Positions 26,246 through 35,886 are shown, counted from the first letter of the stretch. The stretch is DNA of 64,000 nt from Flavobacterium sp. (GCA_015234525.1 JADGMX010000020.1:62001-126000); one strand, 5' to 3'. Notes: a model not told the origin generated them from the sequence alone. A program made the numbers and translations.

Positions 26246-28714
26246 TTGAAAGTCACATCAAGATTTCTCACCCTTTTTTTTATATTCCTGAATTTTGCTC
26301 TTGCAGCACAAACCGCTAGGATTAAAGGTGTTATTTTAGATCAGAACAATACGCCACTACCAATGGTGAACGTTACCGTTGAAGGCAAAACAACTAACTC
26401 GAACGAGAACGGCTTTTACTTGATATCTGTACCGGCAGAGCGCAAGATTACGATTTCATTTAGTCATGTCTCGCTTAAGAAATCATCTGCAGTCATAGAG
26501 CTACGGCCGAATGAAGATTACGAACTCAATATCGTAATGAACGATCAGGCTGAGGAAATGGGCGAGGTGGTGATTATTTCCGGCAATCGCAGACGTATTG
26601 AAGGTTTGACCGTTATTGAACCCGAGGTAATCCGAAGAATACCCGGAGCTAACCCAGGTGTGGAGAACATTCTTAAAACGTTGCCGGGCGTGTATTCAAA
26701 CAGTGATCTTAGTACGCAATATGCCGTTCGAGGTGGGAATTACGACGAAAATCTGGTGTATGTCAATGAAATTGAAGTCTATCGACCCTTTTTAGTCCGT
26801 TCAGGCCAACAAGAAGGTTTAAGCTTTACCAATACTGATCTGGTCGATCAGGTCGATTTCTCTGCAGGTGGTTTTCAGGCGAAGTTTGGCGATAAACTAT
26901 CATCTGTCTTAGACATAACCTATCGTCGTCCGGTCGGATTCGGAGTTTCAGCTGAAGCGAGTCTACTTGGAGGAAGTCTTTCTGCTGAAGCCGTATCGAA
27001 AAATCAAAAGTGGACCGGAATTGTTGGTTTGCGGTATCGTGACAATAGTCTGTTAGTTAACAGTCAAGAAACTGAAACTAATTTTAAGCCGACCTTTGCC
27101 GATGTTCAGGGTTATTTCACCTTTACGCCATCAACCAAATGGCAATTTAGTTTCCTGGGAAATATCGCTCAGAACAAATACAATTATCAACCCTTAACGC
27201 GTCAGACTAATTTTGGAACTATTGACGAGCCGATCGCACTTCAGATTTTCTATGAAGGACAAGAGAAAGATCGTTACGACACCTACTTCGGAGCTTTTAA
27301 AAGTACTTTCTCGGTTAACGATAACTTCACTTTAAAATTTATTGCATCAGCATATCAGGCACTTGAGCAGGAATACTTCGATATTTTTGCCGGTTATTTT
27401 TTGGGTGAAGTCGACGCCAATATCGGTTCGGAATCTTTTGGCGACGTCACTTTCTCTCGCGCCATCGGAACGCAATTGAATCACGCCAGAAACGATCTTG
27501 ATGCTTTGATCGTAAATACTGAAATTAAAGGTTTTCACAATGTGGGCGCCAATCAAATCGAATGGGGTTTCAAATACACACGAGAAGATATTCGCGATCG
27601 GGTAGTGGAGTGGGAAGTTATCGATTCAGCTGGATTTTCGTTGAATCCCCCGATTCTCGATCTTCCTATCAACGATCAGCCGTATAATCCGTATGTCGGT
27701 CCGCTTGTTCCATATCAATATGTACGAGCCAAAAACCAAACTAACATCGATCGACTTTCAGCATATGTTCAGTACAACCGAAAAGGGCTCTTAGGCGCTC
27801 ATCAGGTATGGTTTAATGCCGGCGTGCGAGCTCACAACTGGAAAGTTTCGGGTGCAATTACCGAAGGCGATAATCAGATTGTTTTTAGTCCGCGTGCGCA
27901 ATTCGCAATCAAACCCGATTGGAATCAGGATATGGTATTTCGTCTTTCGGGCGGATTTTATCATCAGCCACCGTCTTACCGTGAACTCCGTGATTCTCTC
28001 GGACTTGTTCGTCCGAATGTTAAAGCGCAGCAATCAATTCACGTTGTGGCCAGTAACGATTATAGTTTTCAACTGTGGGAGCGACCTTTCAAATTGGTTT
28101 CGGAAGCCTATTATAAATCGCTTTCCGATGTAAATACGTATACGCTTGAAAACGTTCGCATCAGATACCGTGCGGATAACAATGCCGAAGCTTTTGCGTA
28201 CGGACTTGACTTGCGATTGAACGGCGAGTTTGTCCCGGGAACTGAATCATGGTTGAGTTTTGGCTATCTGAAAACGGAAGAAAATATCAATGACCGCGGA
28301 TTCATCGCTCGGCCAACCGATCAGCGCTTGAAGTTTGGCGTTCTTTTTCAGGATTATATGCCAAATATTCCGAGTGTTAAGCTATATCTGAATCTGGTTT
28401 ACAATACCGGACTTCCGGGCGGTTCGCCATCATATGCTGATCCGTATCAGTATCAGAGCCGACTCCGTGATTATCGTCGCGCCGATGTTGGTTTTTCATA
28501 TGTGCTTACCGATAGTAACGATACGCGAAGTGACGATCATTGGCTGAGAAACTTCAAGGATTTGTCGGTCGGATTTGAGATTTTCAACATCTTTAACAAC
28601 CAGAATTCAATCACCAATACCTGGGTTCGTGATGTGTATACTAAGAATCAGTACGGAATTCCAAATTACATGACTACCCGCGTTTTTAACGTTAAACTGA
28701 CCGCTAAACTATAA
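26246..28714 (+). CDS. TonB-dependent receptor with carboxypeptidase-like N-terminal domain
   Basis: An outer-membrane receptor of 822 residues. The signal peptide is KVTSRFLTLFFIFLNFALAAQ. A CarboxypepD_reg domain follows (about 24-105, ARIKGVILDQNNTPLPMVNV), then the plug (about 120-225, with PGVENILKTLPGV and YAVRGGNYDENLVYVNEIEV) and a beta-barrel ending in FNVKLTAKL. No SusD partner is adjacent, so a polysaccharide utilisation role is not indicated; the substrate is unknown. The only start with a signal peptide is a TTG at 26246; no ATG lies nearby. It follows the M23 gene by 12 bases. Confidence 0.93.
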   Translation: MKVTSRFLTLFFIFLNFALAAQTARIKGVILDQNNTPLPMVNVTVEGKTTNSNENGFYLISVPAERKITISFSHVSLKKSSAVIELRPNEDYELNIVMNDQAEEMGEVVIISGNRRRIEGLTVIEPEVIRRIPGANPGVENILKTLPGVYSNSDLSTQYAVRGGNYDENLVYVNEIEVYRPFLVRSGQQEGLSFTNTDLVDQVDFSAGGFQAKFGDKLSSVLDITYRRPVGFGVSAEASLLGGSLSAEAVSKNQKWTGIVGLRYRDNSLLVNSQETETNFKPTFADVQGYFTFTPSTKWQFSFLGNIAQNKYNYQPLTRQTNFGTIDEPIALQIFYEGQEKDRYDTYFGAFKSTFSVNDNFTLKFIASAYQALEQEYFDIFAGYFLGEVDANIGSESFGDVTFSRAIGTQLNHARNDLDALIVNTEIKGFHNVGANQIEWGFKYTREDIRDRVVEWEVIDSAGFSLNPPILDLPINDQPYNPYVGPLVPYQYVRAKNQTNIDRLSAYVQYNRKGLLGAHQVWFNAGVRAHNWKVSGAITEGDNQIVFSPRAQFAIKPDWNQDMVFRLSGGFYHQPPSYRELRDSLGLVRPNVKAQQSIHVVASNDYSFQLWERPFKLVSEAYYKSLSDVNTYTLENVRIRYRADNNAEAFAYGLDLRLNGEFVPGTESWLSFGYLKTEENINDRGFIARPTDQRLKFGVLFQDYMPNIPSVKLYLNLVYNTGLPGGSPSYADPYQYQSRLRDYRRADVGFSYVLTDSNDTRSDDHWLRNFKDLSVGFEIFNIFNNQNSITNTWVRDVYTKNQYGIPNYMTTRVFNVKLTAKL

Positions 28715-28736
28715 AGTCCTTGCGGTTTTGATTTTG

Positions 28737-28744
28737 TATATTTG
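28737..28744 (+). promoter_or_regulatory. -7 box (TATATTTG) before the EF-hand lipoprotein gene
   Basis: It fits TAnnTTTG, with the ATG at 28772 lying 27 bases downstream. The box lies inside the longer reading frame that opens at 28742, which supports the later start. Confidence 0.55.
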
Positions 28745-28771
28745 ACACACGTATCAGCAAAAAGCAAAAGA

Positions 28772-29491
28772 ATGAAAACATCTTACATACTATTAATCGC
28801 CTTGGCTACTATGGTTGTGTCGTGCAAAGAGGAGAAGGAAACGCCAAAGGTAATTTACGACAGTACTAAAAGTGTTAAGCCTGAACCTCCAAAAGTTGAT
28901 ACGACACGTGTCGTGATTGCCGATCTTCCAATTGAAATTTCCGGCACAAATTATTTGATTCACCCAATTGGTGATATCCGTGTTTACGATGCCGCGCGAA
29001 ATCGGTATTCTGGAAACTCAGGACGAAATGTGAGTTATACGATTTCAAATTACAATGAGTTTGAAATTACCGGCTACTTAAGCAATCTCAAGTTTCAGCC
29101 AATCGGATCTGACTCGCTACATGTTCTTTCTTCAAAGCCTGTACTGATACAAACGGCAACGTTCCTGCGTCAGGCGCCGGCAAAATCGTCGCAACAACTG
29201 ATGGTTTACACCTTGGCGGATATGGACACAAACAAAGATGGTCGACTTGATGAAAATGACATTAAATCGCTTTACATCAGTACGATCAGCGGCGATAAGT
29301 TTACTAAGTTGTCGGTTGATTTTGAAGAATTGGTTGATTGGCAACTGGCCGTAAATTCGAACCGCGTTTATTTTAGAACAATCGAAGATACGAACAAGAA
29401 CGGCGAGTTTGATAAGGATGATGTGGTTCACTATCATTACATTGACTTAGCCGATGCTGATTGGACTGTTAAAAGCTACAAGCCGGTCTAG
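28772..29491 (+). CDS. Lipoprotein with two EF-hand-like calcium loops
   Basis: A lipoprotein of 239 residues. The signal MKTSYILLIALATMVVSC puts the lipidated Cys at residue 18, followed by a charged linker. Most of the protein is a beta-rich domain with no recognised family. Two Asp-rich loops, DTNKDGRLDEND and DTNKNGEFDKDD, have the spacing of EF-hand/dockerin calcium-binding loops. The start at 28772 fits the lipobox and the -7 box; a frame from 28742 would lead with a non-signal extension. It overlaps the convergent DUF2971 gene by 4 bases. Function unknown. Confidence 0.8.
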   Translation: MKTSYILLIALATMVVSCKEEKETPKVIYDSTKSVKPEPPKVDTTRVVIADLPIEISGTNYLIHPIGDIRVYDAARNRYSGNSGRNVSYTISNYNEFEITGYLSNLKFQPIGSDSLHVLSSKPVLIQTATFLRQAPAKSSQQLMVYTLADMDTNKDGRLDENDIKSLYISTISGDKFTKLSVDFEELVDWQLAVNSNRVYFRTIEDTNKNGEFDKDDVVHYHYIDLADADWTVKSYKPV

Positions 29492-30189
29492 ATCAAAATC
29501 TCGCTTTCAAGGTCGGATTTTTCAATTCTGAAATCGAAGCCAAGTTTATCGAGAATTTCCACAACAACCTTTTTGTACCAATCTTCTGATTTAGGGTGAA
29601 TGTAAATTCGTTCGATCAATTGATTGATATCGACGTTTATTTTGATGCCATCATTGATCGGAGTATTCGTCGAACTTAGATCGCTGATCACTCTGATTTC
29701 ACGCTCATAGCTGAAACTTTTTCGCTTGAATAAAAATGGGAAAAACGCATCGTCAAACGGGATGTACTCTCGTTTATAGTCAATGTAGTTTACTTGACCG
29801 ATATATTGATCCGACTCGGTTTCAGGCCAGAGCGCTTGTTGTAACCGGCCGACAGTTGTTTGCAATGCAAGGCCTTCATTATTCTGAGTAAATATTTGCC
29901 ACATCGCATACGATTCATATTCGTTGATATGCCAACTACTTACAACAACTTTTTTGCGATGAGCGTTGTAATAGTCTAAAAAGTCAGGATTATTAACCGA
30001 CAGTTTTTTGATTTCTTCAAATGTAGGTTCGCTAAATGTGCCTTCGTATTGATCCTCAAATTTATCCGATCGCGCCATAAAAAGTCTCCTGGAAAGCAGC
30101 AGATCAAGGAATTTTGAAAAGCTCAGGTATTTCCAGATGATGGTGTCCGGATCCTCGGGAAGCTTTATATTAACACTTGGCTTATACAT
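29488..30189 (-). CDS. DUF2971 domain protein
   Basis: A cytosolic protein of 233 residues that fits DUF2971. It has IIWKYLSFSKFLDLLLSRRLFMARSDKFEDQYEGTF near the start, VVSSWHINEYESYAMWQIFTQNNEGLALQT in the middle, and FKRKSFSYEREIRVI near the end, the family's most conserved stretches. DUF2971 proteins have no known function and are often found in variable genome regions, but here the neighbours are ordinary. It has no signal peptide or membrane span. Confidence 0.85.
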   Translation of the reverse strand: MYKPSVNIKLPEDPDTIIWKYLSFSKFLDLLLSRRLFMARSDKFEDQYEGTFSEPTFEEIKKLSVNNPDFLDYYNAHRKKVVVSSWHINEYESYAMWQIFTQNNEGLALQTTVGRLQQALWPETESDQYIGQVNYIDYKREYIPFDDAFFPFLFKRKSFSYEREIRVISDLSSTNTPINDGIKINVDINQLIERIYIHPKSEDWYKKVVVEILDKLGFDFRIEKSDLESEILI

Positions 30190-30218
30190 AGATTTGAATC
30201 TATATAAAGCTAGTAAAT

Positions 30219-32057
30219 TTAATCAAACGACTGCATCATCACCAGCTTTTTATAAACGCCGTCTTTCTGAATCAGATCGTCATGTCGTCCCTGCTCAACG
30301 ATTCTTCCGCTTTGCATCACCACAATTGTATCCGCTTTTTGAATGGTCGATAATCGGTGTGCGATAACTACCGATGTCCGGTGAAGCATCATGTTTTCCA
30401 ACGCTTGCTGAACCAGTCGTTCGCTTTCAGTATCCAACGCTGAAGTCGCTTCGTCCAAAATCATAATCGGTGGATTTTTTAAAACTGCTCTCGCAATCGA
30501 CAGACGTTGTTTTTGGCCGCCGCTGAGTTTGTTTCCGCTATCGCCGATGTTGGTGTAAATTCCATTTGGCAGATTTGTGACAAATTCGTACGCGTTTGCG
30601 ATTTTTAACGCATCGTTAATTTCCTCATCAGTAGCATCAACTTTTCCAAGTGCAACATTTGCCCGAATCGTATCGTTAAACAGAATGCTATCCTGAGTTA
30701 CAAGTCCCATCAAGCCTCTAAGAGATTGCATGTCGAGGTCTCTGATGTCAACACCATCAACTTCAATGCTTCCGTTATTCACATCGTAAAAACGCGTCAG
30801 CAAATTTGCAATCGTGCTTTTTCCACTACCGGATTGGCCAACTAAAGCGACTGTTTTTCCTTTTGGAATTTCGAGTGAAAAATCTTTGAGAACGTTTTCT
30901 TCCTCGTATCTAAAGTTGATATTCTTGATCGAAATCGCATGATCGAACGTTTCTTTTTTAACCGCGTCAACTTTGCTCACAATCGGATTTGGTTGTTCCA
31001 AAATCTCCATCACCCGCTCAGCTGCCGCATTTCCGCGCTTCACACTATACGATGCTTTGGAAATCGCTTTTGCGGGCGTTAAAATATTATACGCAAGTCC
31101 CATATAAGCGATAAACTGTGAACCTTCAAGCGTGCCGTCAATCAAAACCATGCTACCGCCATACCAAAGCAAAACTGCGATAATCATGATTCCCATGAAC
31201 TCGCTTACCGGTGAAGCTAAATTTTGACGGTTTCCGATGCTGTTTGACAATTTATAAAACCGATTGGTCGAGTTGCTGAAAATTCCGGAGAAATACGATT
31301 CTGAGTTGTAGCTTTTCACCACTTTCAAACCGCCTAAAGTTTCTTCAATTGTCGATAAAAACGTTCCTTGTTCTTGTTGCGCGCGGGTTGATTTTCGTTT
31401 GAGACGCTTTCCAATGACTGAAATGATATAACCCGAAATCGGAATGAAAATAAAAACGAAAATGGTCAATTTAGTACTGATCAGAAACATTGAAATCAAC
31501 GAGAATATGACCGTAAGTGGTTCTTTGATGATCAGCTCCAGCATTGCCAGAAATGAATTTTGAACTTCATTGACATCACCTGAAATTCGTGAAATCACAT
31601 CGCCTTTGCGCTTTTCCGAAAAGAAAGACAACGGAAGTTCGAGCGTTTTTTTATACATCGCATTTCGAACATCCCGCAAGACGCCGTTTTTCAAAAATGT
31701 GATAAAAAACATTGCAAGATAATCGCAGATATTTTTCAACAGGAAAATCGAGATGATAACCGCAACCATGACTGATAATGTACGTCCGGCTCCAAACTCG
31801 GCCGTAGTTGTGGTTACATAGTAACTGAGCAGGTCTGTGAGATAATTTTTGACATTGAAATTATCAGCAAACAATCCCTTGTAAACCGGTCTGACGAAGT
31901 TTTGCTTGGTTTGATCAAACAAAACATCAATCATCGGAATCAATGCAATAAAGGAAAGTGTGCTGAACAGCGCGTATAAAACGTTGAAGAAAATATTTAA
32001 AAATGCATATTTCTTATACGGCTTCGCAAAGGGAATTATCTTTTTTATACTGCTCAT
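30219..32057 (-). CDS. MsbA-like ABC exporter (fused permease and ATPase)
   Basis: The 612-residue half-transporter has an N-terminal membrane domain of about 330 residues with five or six helices and the DVISRISGDVNEVQN coupling region. The nucleotide-binding domain has Walker A GQSGSGKST, the LSGGQKQRLSIARA signature and Walker B MILDEATSALD. It works as a dimer at the inner membrane; family members flip lipid A, other lipids or peptides. Its operon partners (phosphohexomutase, polyprenyl-type glycosyltransferase, DUF4199) point to an envelope lipid or glycan substrate, which is inference. The start overlaps the stop of the mutase by one base. Confidence 0.93.
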   Translation of the reverse strand: MSSIKKIIPFAKPYKKYAFLNIFFNVLYALFSTLSFIALIPMIDVLFDQTKQNFVRPVYKGLFADNFNVKNYLTDLLSYYVTTTTAEFGAGRTLSVMVAVIISIFLLKNICDYLAMFFITFLKNGVLRDVRNAMYKKTLELPLSFFSEKRKGDVISRISGDVNEVQNSFLAMLELIIKEPLTVIFSLISMFLISTKLTIFVFIFIPISGYIISVIGKRLKRKSTRAQQEQGTFLSTIEETLGGLKVVKSYNSESYFSGIFSNSTNRFYKLSNSIGNRQNLASPVSEFMGIMIIAVLLWYGGSMVLIDGTLEGSQFIAYMGLAYNILTPAKAISKASYSVKRGNAAAERVMEILEQPNPIVSKVDAVKKETFDHAISIKNINFRYEEENVLKDFSLEIPKGKTVALVGQSGSGKSTIANLLTRFYDVNNGSIEVDGVDIRDLDMQSLRGLMGLVTQDSILFNDTIRANVALGKVDATDEEINDALKIANAYEFVTNLPNGIYTNIGDSGNKLSGGQKQRLSIARAVLKNPPIMILDEATSALDTESERLVQQALENMMLHRTSVVIAHRLSTIQKADTIVVMQSGRIVEQGRHDDLIQKDGVYKKLVMMQSFD

Positions 32058-33784
32058 TAAATAATATTGAGGTCTGTGAGAATGTTACGGATTTTTTCGT
32101 CGAGATAGGCTTCAGCATTCGGAATCTCATCAACCGACCCAACGTGTGTGTTTACGCTGACATAAAACTTGATTTTAGGCTCGGTTCCACTAGGTCGGGC
32201 AGCAATCTTCGATCCGTCCTCGGTGTAATAAATAAGAACATCTGATTTTGGTATCGTCAATTCTTCCTGTTCGCCGGTCAAAAGATTTTTGGCGGTCGAC
32301 GCCAGATAATCCTCAACCATTAAAACACGTTGGCCGTTAATCTCGGCAATAGGATTCTCGCGCATGTCGACCATCATTTGTTTGATCGCTAACGCGCCTT
32401 CAATTCCTTTTTTGGTCAGTGAAACCAAATGCTCTTTATAAAATCCGTGATCAACATATAATTTGAGCAATTCCTGATATACCGAACTTCCGTTCGCTTT
32501 CGCCAATGCCGCGATTTCGCAAATCAATAGGGTAGAAGCAACCGCATCCTTGTCGCGAACTTTATCACCGACCATAAAACCGAAGCTTTCTTCGCCACCG
32601 CCGATAAATTCGAGTTCCGGGAAATCTTTAATGAATTTTGCAATCCATTTGAATCCGGTTAAGCCAACTTTACACTGAACGCCATAATTTGTTGCGATTT
32701 CCATCATCATCGGAGTTGAAACAATGGTCGATCCGACAAATTGGTTGCCATTGAGTTTACCCGCATTTTTCCATTGCTCAAGAAGAAAAGCAGTCATCAG
32801 CGACATGGTCTGGTTTCCATTCAACAAAACCATTTGACCTTCGTTGTTTCGGACGGCAACACCAAGTCGGTCTGAATCGGGATCTGTTCCGATAACAATA
32901 TCGGCGCTGACTTTTTCGGCCAATGCCAATGCCATGGTCAAAGCTTCAGGCTCCTCAGGATTCGGTGATTTTACAGTTGGGAAATTGCCATTTGGCTCGC
33001 GTTGTTCCTCGACGATACTAACTGAAGTGTAGCCAGCACGTGCAAGCGTATCCGGAACAACTTTGATGGAAGTCCCATGAAGCGAGGTAAAGACGATGCT
33101 TAAATTCTCACGCGTTTTAGCATCTGTTATAAATGACGCATTTTTGATAGTTGATTCAATAAAAGCATCATCAATTTCATGGTCGATGTAATGAATCAAA
33201 TCTTCATTTGCGACCCATTGAATTTCTGAATAATTTAAAGCTTCAATCACCGAAATGATTTCGCCATCCTGCGGCGGGACAAGCTGACCGCCATCCTGCC
33301 AATAAACCTTGTAGCCGTTATATTCCGGCGGATTGTGAGAGGCCGTCAACACGATTCCACAGTGACAATTCAAGTGACGCACTGCAAACGATAGCTCAGG
33401 CGTTGGTCGCATGTCTGAAAACAGATAAACCTCGATGCCGTTTGCCGAAAAAACATCTGCAACCGTTTTCGCTAAAGTATTGCTGTTTAATCGGCAGTCG
33501 TACGCTATGGCGACTCTTAACGTCTCAGACGGAAATGACTGCTTAAGATAATTTGATAATCCCTGAGTGCTTTTCCCAAGTGTATATTTGTTGATTCGAT
33601 TGGTTCCAACGCCCATGATTCCGCGCATTCCACCCGTTCCGAATTCCAGATTTTTGTAAAAACTCTCGGTGAGAACGTCTGGTGAGGAAGTCATCATTTC
33701 TTCAACTTGTTCGCGCGTTTCCTTATCAAAAGGGTCGGTAAGCCATTCGTTGACTTGTTTTAATATATGTTCTTCTATGTGCAT
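32057..33784 (-). CDS. Phospho-sugar mutase (phosphoglucomutase/phosphomannomutase)
   Basis: An alpha-D-phosphohexomutase of 575 residues. The phosphoserine loop is VLTASHNPPEYNGYKVYWQDGGQ, the metal-binding loop is GTDPDSDRLGVAV, the sugar-binding loop is GGGEESFGFMVGD, and the phosphate-binding loop is ARPSGTEPKIKFY. The size and the YWQDGGQ stretch fit the PGM2-like, long form. It interconverts hexose 1- and 6-phosphates, feeding nucleotide-sugar synthesis. It lies between the glycosyltransferase (17-base gap) and the ABC exporter (1-base overlap). Confidence 0.94.
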   Translation of the reverse strand: MHIEEHILKQVNEWLTDPFDKETREQVEEMMTSSPDVLTESFYKNLEFGTGGMRGIMGVGTNRINKYTLGKSTQGLSNYLKQSFPSETLRVAIAYDCRLNSNTLAKTVADVFSANGIEVYLFSDMRPTPELSFAVRHLNCHCGIVLTASHNPPEYNGYKVYWQDGGQLVPPQDGEIISVIEALNYSEIQWVANEDLIHYIDHEIDDAFIESTIKNASFITDAKTRENLSIVFTSLHGTSIKVVPDTLARAGYTSVSIVEEQREPNGNFPTVKSPNPEEPEALTMALALAEKVSADIVIGTDPDSDRLGVAVRNNEGQMVLLNGNQTMSLMTAFLLEQWKNAGKLNGNQFVGSTIVSTPMMMEIATNYGVQCKVGLTGFKWIAKFIKDFPELEFIGGGEESFGFMVGDKVRDKDAVASTLLICEIAALAKANGSSVYQELLKLYVDHGFYKEHLVSLTKKGIEGALAIKQMMVDMRENPIAEINGQRVLMVEDYLASTAKNLLTGEQEELTIPKSDVLIYYTEDGSKIAARPSGTEPKIKFYVSVNTHVGSVDEIPNAEAYLDEKIRNILTDLNII

Positions 33785-33801
33785 TTGTCCAAAATTTGAG
33801 C

Positions 33802-34785
33802 TTATAGGCTGCTTTTCAATTTATTGTCAGCAAAGTTGATGGTGCCTGCAATTTTATAACGTTCGCTGTTTGATTTTGTGCGAAGAATTATCTCTCCAAG
33901 GAAACCAGCTAAAAAAAGTTGGGTTCCGATAATCATTGTGGTCAGTGAAATATAGAACCACGGGTTTTGTGTGACTAAAACGGTTGGCAAATGATTGTAT
34001 AACCGAAATAACTTGTTTATCCCGATAAATCCTGCCGATAGAAATCCGATGACAAACATCATTGAACCAAGCGCGCCAAAAAGGTGCATTGGTCGTTTGC
34101 CGAATCTCGATAAAAACCAAATGGTAATCAAATCGAGAAAACCGTTGATGAAACGTTCCATTCCGAATTTGGTTTCACCGTATTTCCGGGCTTGATGCTT
34201 AACAACTTTTTCACCGATCTTTGAATAACCCGCGTTTTTTGCCAAAACCGGAATGTATCGGTGCATTTCGCCCGAGACTTCAATGTCTTTGATAACTTGC
34301 TTGCGATAGGCTTTTAACCCGCAATTAAAATCGTTTAATTCAACACCGCTGGTTTTGCGAGCCGCCCAATTAAAGACTTTTGACGGGAGGTTTTTGCTGA
34401 CAACCGAGTCGTAGCGTACTTTTTTCCAGCCTGAAACCAGATCGTATTTTTGTCGGACGATCATATCATAGAGTTCCGGAATTTCTTCTGGGTTATCCTG
34501 AAGATCCGCATCCATTGTTATTACCACGTCGCCCTGTGCGCGAGCGAATCCGGCGTGTAAAGCTTGCGATTTGCCGAAATTATTCCGGAAATGTATCGCT
34601 TTCACATTCGGATTTTGTTGCGCGAGGTTTTCAATAAGCTGCCACGAGTGATCGGTACTTCCGTCGTCGATAAAGATCAATTCGTAGTCATAATTGTTTT
34701 CAAGCATGACCGAAACGATCCAGTCGTGGAGTTCCTGCAGCGACTCTTCCTCGTTTAACAGTGGGATAACAATAGATATATCCAT
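33802..34785 (-). CDS. Family 2 glycosyltransferase (DPM1/GtrB-like) with membrane tail
   Basis: A GT-A fold enzyme of 327 residues. It begins DISIVIPLLNEEESLQEL, has IFIDDGSTDHSW, the metal-binding MDADLQDNPEEIPE, and LNDFNCGLKAYR. Two transmembrane helices lie near residues 230-255 and 268-298. This is the layout of dolichyl/undecaprenyl-phosphate sugar transferases, which charge lipid carriers at the inner membrane. The sugar is unknown. The gene is second in the DUF4199-GT-mutase-ABC run, with gaps of 3 and 17 bases. Confidence 0.92.
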   Translation of the reverse strand: MDISIVIPLLNEEESLQELHDWIVSVMLENNYDYELIFIDDGSTDHSWQLIENLAQQNPNVKAIHFRNNFGKSQALHAGFARAQGDVVITMDADLQDNPEEIPELYDMIVRQKYDLVSGWKKVRYDSVVSKNLPSKVFNWAARKTSGVELNDFNCGLKAYRKQVIKDIEVSGEMHRYIPVLAKNAGYSKIGEKVVKHQARKYGETKFGMERFINGFLDLITIWFLSRFGKRPMHLFGALGSMMFVIGFLSAGFIGINKLFRLYNHLPTVLVTQNPWFYISLTTMIIGTQLFLAGFLGEIILRTKSNSERYKIAGTINFADNKLKSSL

Positions 34786-34788
34786 TAA

Positions 34789-35334
34789 TTAGAATGTAGT
34801 TGGCGGAGTATTCTTAACGATTGCACCAATTATTAATGAATAAATCAAACCGATTAAGCAAAACATTAAAAGTGAAACCGGAATCAAAATCGCCGGACTC
34901 ATGAATTTTTCAGTCATCGAAAGTGCAACATCAACTTGTTCAGAAGTCATGTTCGGGTTCTGATCCAACATCACTTCACGTGTCTTTCTTAGAACAGTTT
35001 GCATGTACTCGGGGAAAATCATGTTCCAGATAACTGAAAATATAGATGAAATAAGCGATGCGATCAAACAAATTACGACACCGATTTTTAGTGATTCACC
35101 AAATGTGATGAACCCTGAATTCTGTTTTCTGTAATTGATGCAGGCAATTGAAATAAAGGCGATCGGCAGAATTAAGTAATTCAATACGTTCATCAAAGTG
35201 CCAACAAGCGGCATCTCTAAAGGATCTACATCAACAACATATAAGATCACGAATTCGAGGACCATGATCACACCGAAAAGTACTCCAAATTGTAAAGCGA
35301 ATTTTGCAGGTGATTTTGTTGTAGTTTCTTTCAT
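34789..35334 (-). CDS. DUF4199 domain membrane protein
   Basis: An inner-membrane protein of 181 residues with four hydrophobic helices (FALQFGVLFGVIMVLEFVIL, LNYLILPIAFISIACI, IGVVICLIASLISSIFSVI, AILIPVSLLMFCLIGLIYSLIIGAIV), as in the DUF4199 family common in Bacteroidota. The ATG at 35334 is preferred to a GTG at 35358, since a -7 box sits 25 bases upstream of it. It is the first gene of the operon that runs through the glycosyltransferase, mutase and ABC exporter. Function unknown. Confidence 0.87.
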   Translation of the reverse strand: MKETTTKSPAKFALQFGVLFGVIMVLEFVILYVVDVDPLEMPLVGTLMNVLNYLILPIAFISIACINYRKQNSGFITFGESLKIGVVICLIASLISSIFSVIWNMIFPEYMQTVLRKTREVMLDQNPNMTSEQVDVALSMTEKFMSPAILIPVSLLMFCLIGLIYSLIIGAIVKNTPPTTF

Positions 35335-35359
35335 AATTTTGTCGTTTGGTTTTAGCACA

Positions 35360-35367
35360 CAAATATA
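35360..35367 (-). promoter_or_regulatory. -7 box (TATATTTG) of the envelope operon
   Basis: A perfect TAnnTTTG on the minus strand, 25 bases before the DUF4199 start. No clear -33 element. Confidence 0.55.
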
Positions 35368-35432
35368 GCAATTCCCCTAATATCAGCCTTAAAAATCAGC
35401 AAACCACGCTGAATAAAAAATGTTGTAAACCA

Positions 35433-35462
35433 TTTGAATATTAAAAAATAAGTGTAAATTTG
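35433..35462 (+). promoter_or_regulatory. Promoter of rpmE2
   Basis: TTTG (35433-35436) and TAAATTTG (35455-35462) are separated by 18 bases: the full Bacteroidota consensus. The leader to the ATG at 35561 is about 90 bases, long enough to hold a regulatory structure, though none was recognised. Confidence 0.8.
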
Positions 35463-35560
35463 CACACTCTAATAAAAATACATAAACAAAAAGGTTGTAT
35501 CGCGTTTATACCTTTCTTTGGAAAGCTTCAAAACAAAATACGATCAAAATAATAAAAAAG

Positions 35561-35812
35561 ATGAAAAAAGGAATCCACCCGGAAAATTACAGATTGGTAG
35601 CTTTTAAAGATATGTCTAACGACGAAGTCTTCATTACCAAATCAACAGCTGAGACAAAAGAAACAATTGAACACGAAGGAGTTGAGTATCCTGTAGTAAA
35701 AATGGAGATTTCTAGAACATCTCACCCATTCTATACTGGTAAATCTAAACTTATCGATACCGCTGGACGTATTGATAAATTTAAAACAAAATACGCGAAG
35801 CACGCGAAATAA
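35561..35812 (+). CDS. rpmE2: 50S ribosomal protein L31, type B
   Basis: A ribosomal protein of 83 residues, starting [24 protein letters not shown] and containing [31 protein letters not shown]. It has no cysteines, so it is the zinc-free type B form. The frame is open further upstream, but the ATG at 35561 gives the exact family start. It is flanked by its own promoter and terminator. Confidence 0.97.
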   Translation: MKKGIHPENYRLVAFKDMSNDEVFITKSTAETKETIEHEGVEYPVVKMEISRTSHPFYTGKSKLIDTAGRIDKFKTKYAKHAK

Positions 35813-35830
35813 TCGCTGCATCCAAAAGCA

Positions 35831-35861
35831 AAAAGCCTTTCTTCACCGAAAGGCTTTTTTT
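35831..35861 (+). terminator. Terminator of rpmE2
   Basis: The stem AAAGCCTTTC / GAAAGGCTTT with a 6-base loop is followed by seven T. Confidence 0.92.
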
Positions 35862-35886
35862 ATGGCCAACATTTTAATTTAACTTG

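Noticed and set aside
26246..28714. SusC of a polysaccharide utilisation locus
   Set aside because: The N-terminal domain is shared with SusC, but no SusD or glycan-degrading genes are adjacent. Only a general TonB-dependent receptor call is supported.
29488..30189. DUF2971 gene as part of a defence island
   Set aside because: DUF2971 can occur near defence genes, but the neighbours here are ordinary envelope and housekeeping genes.
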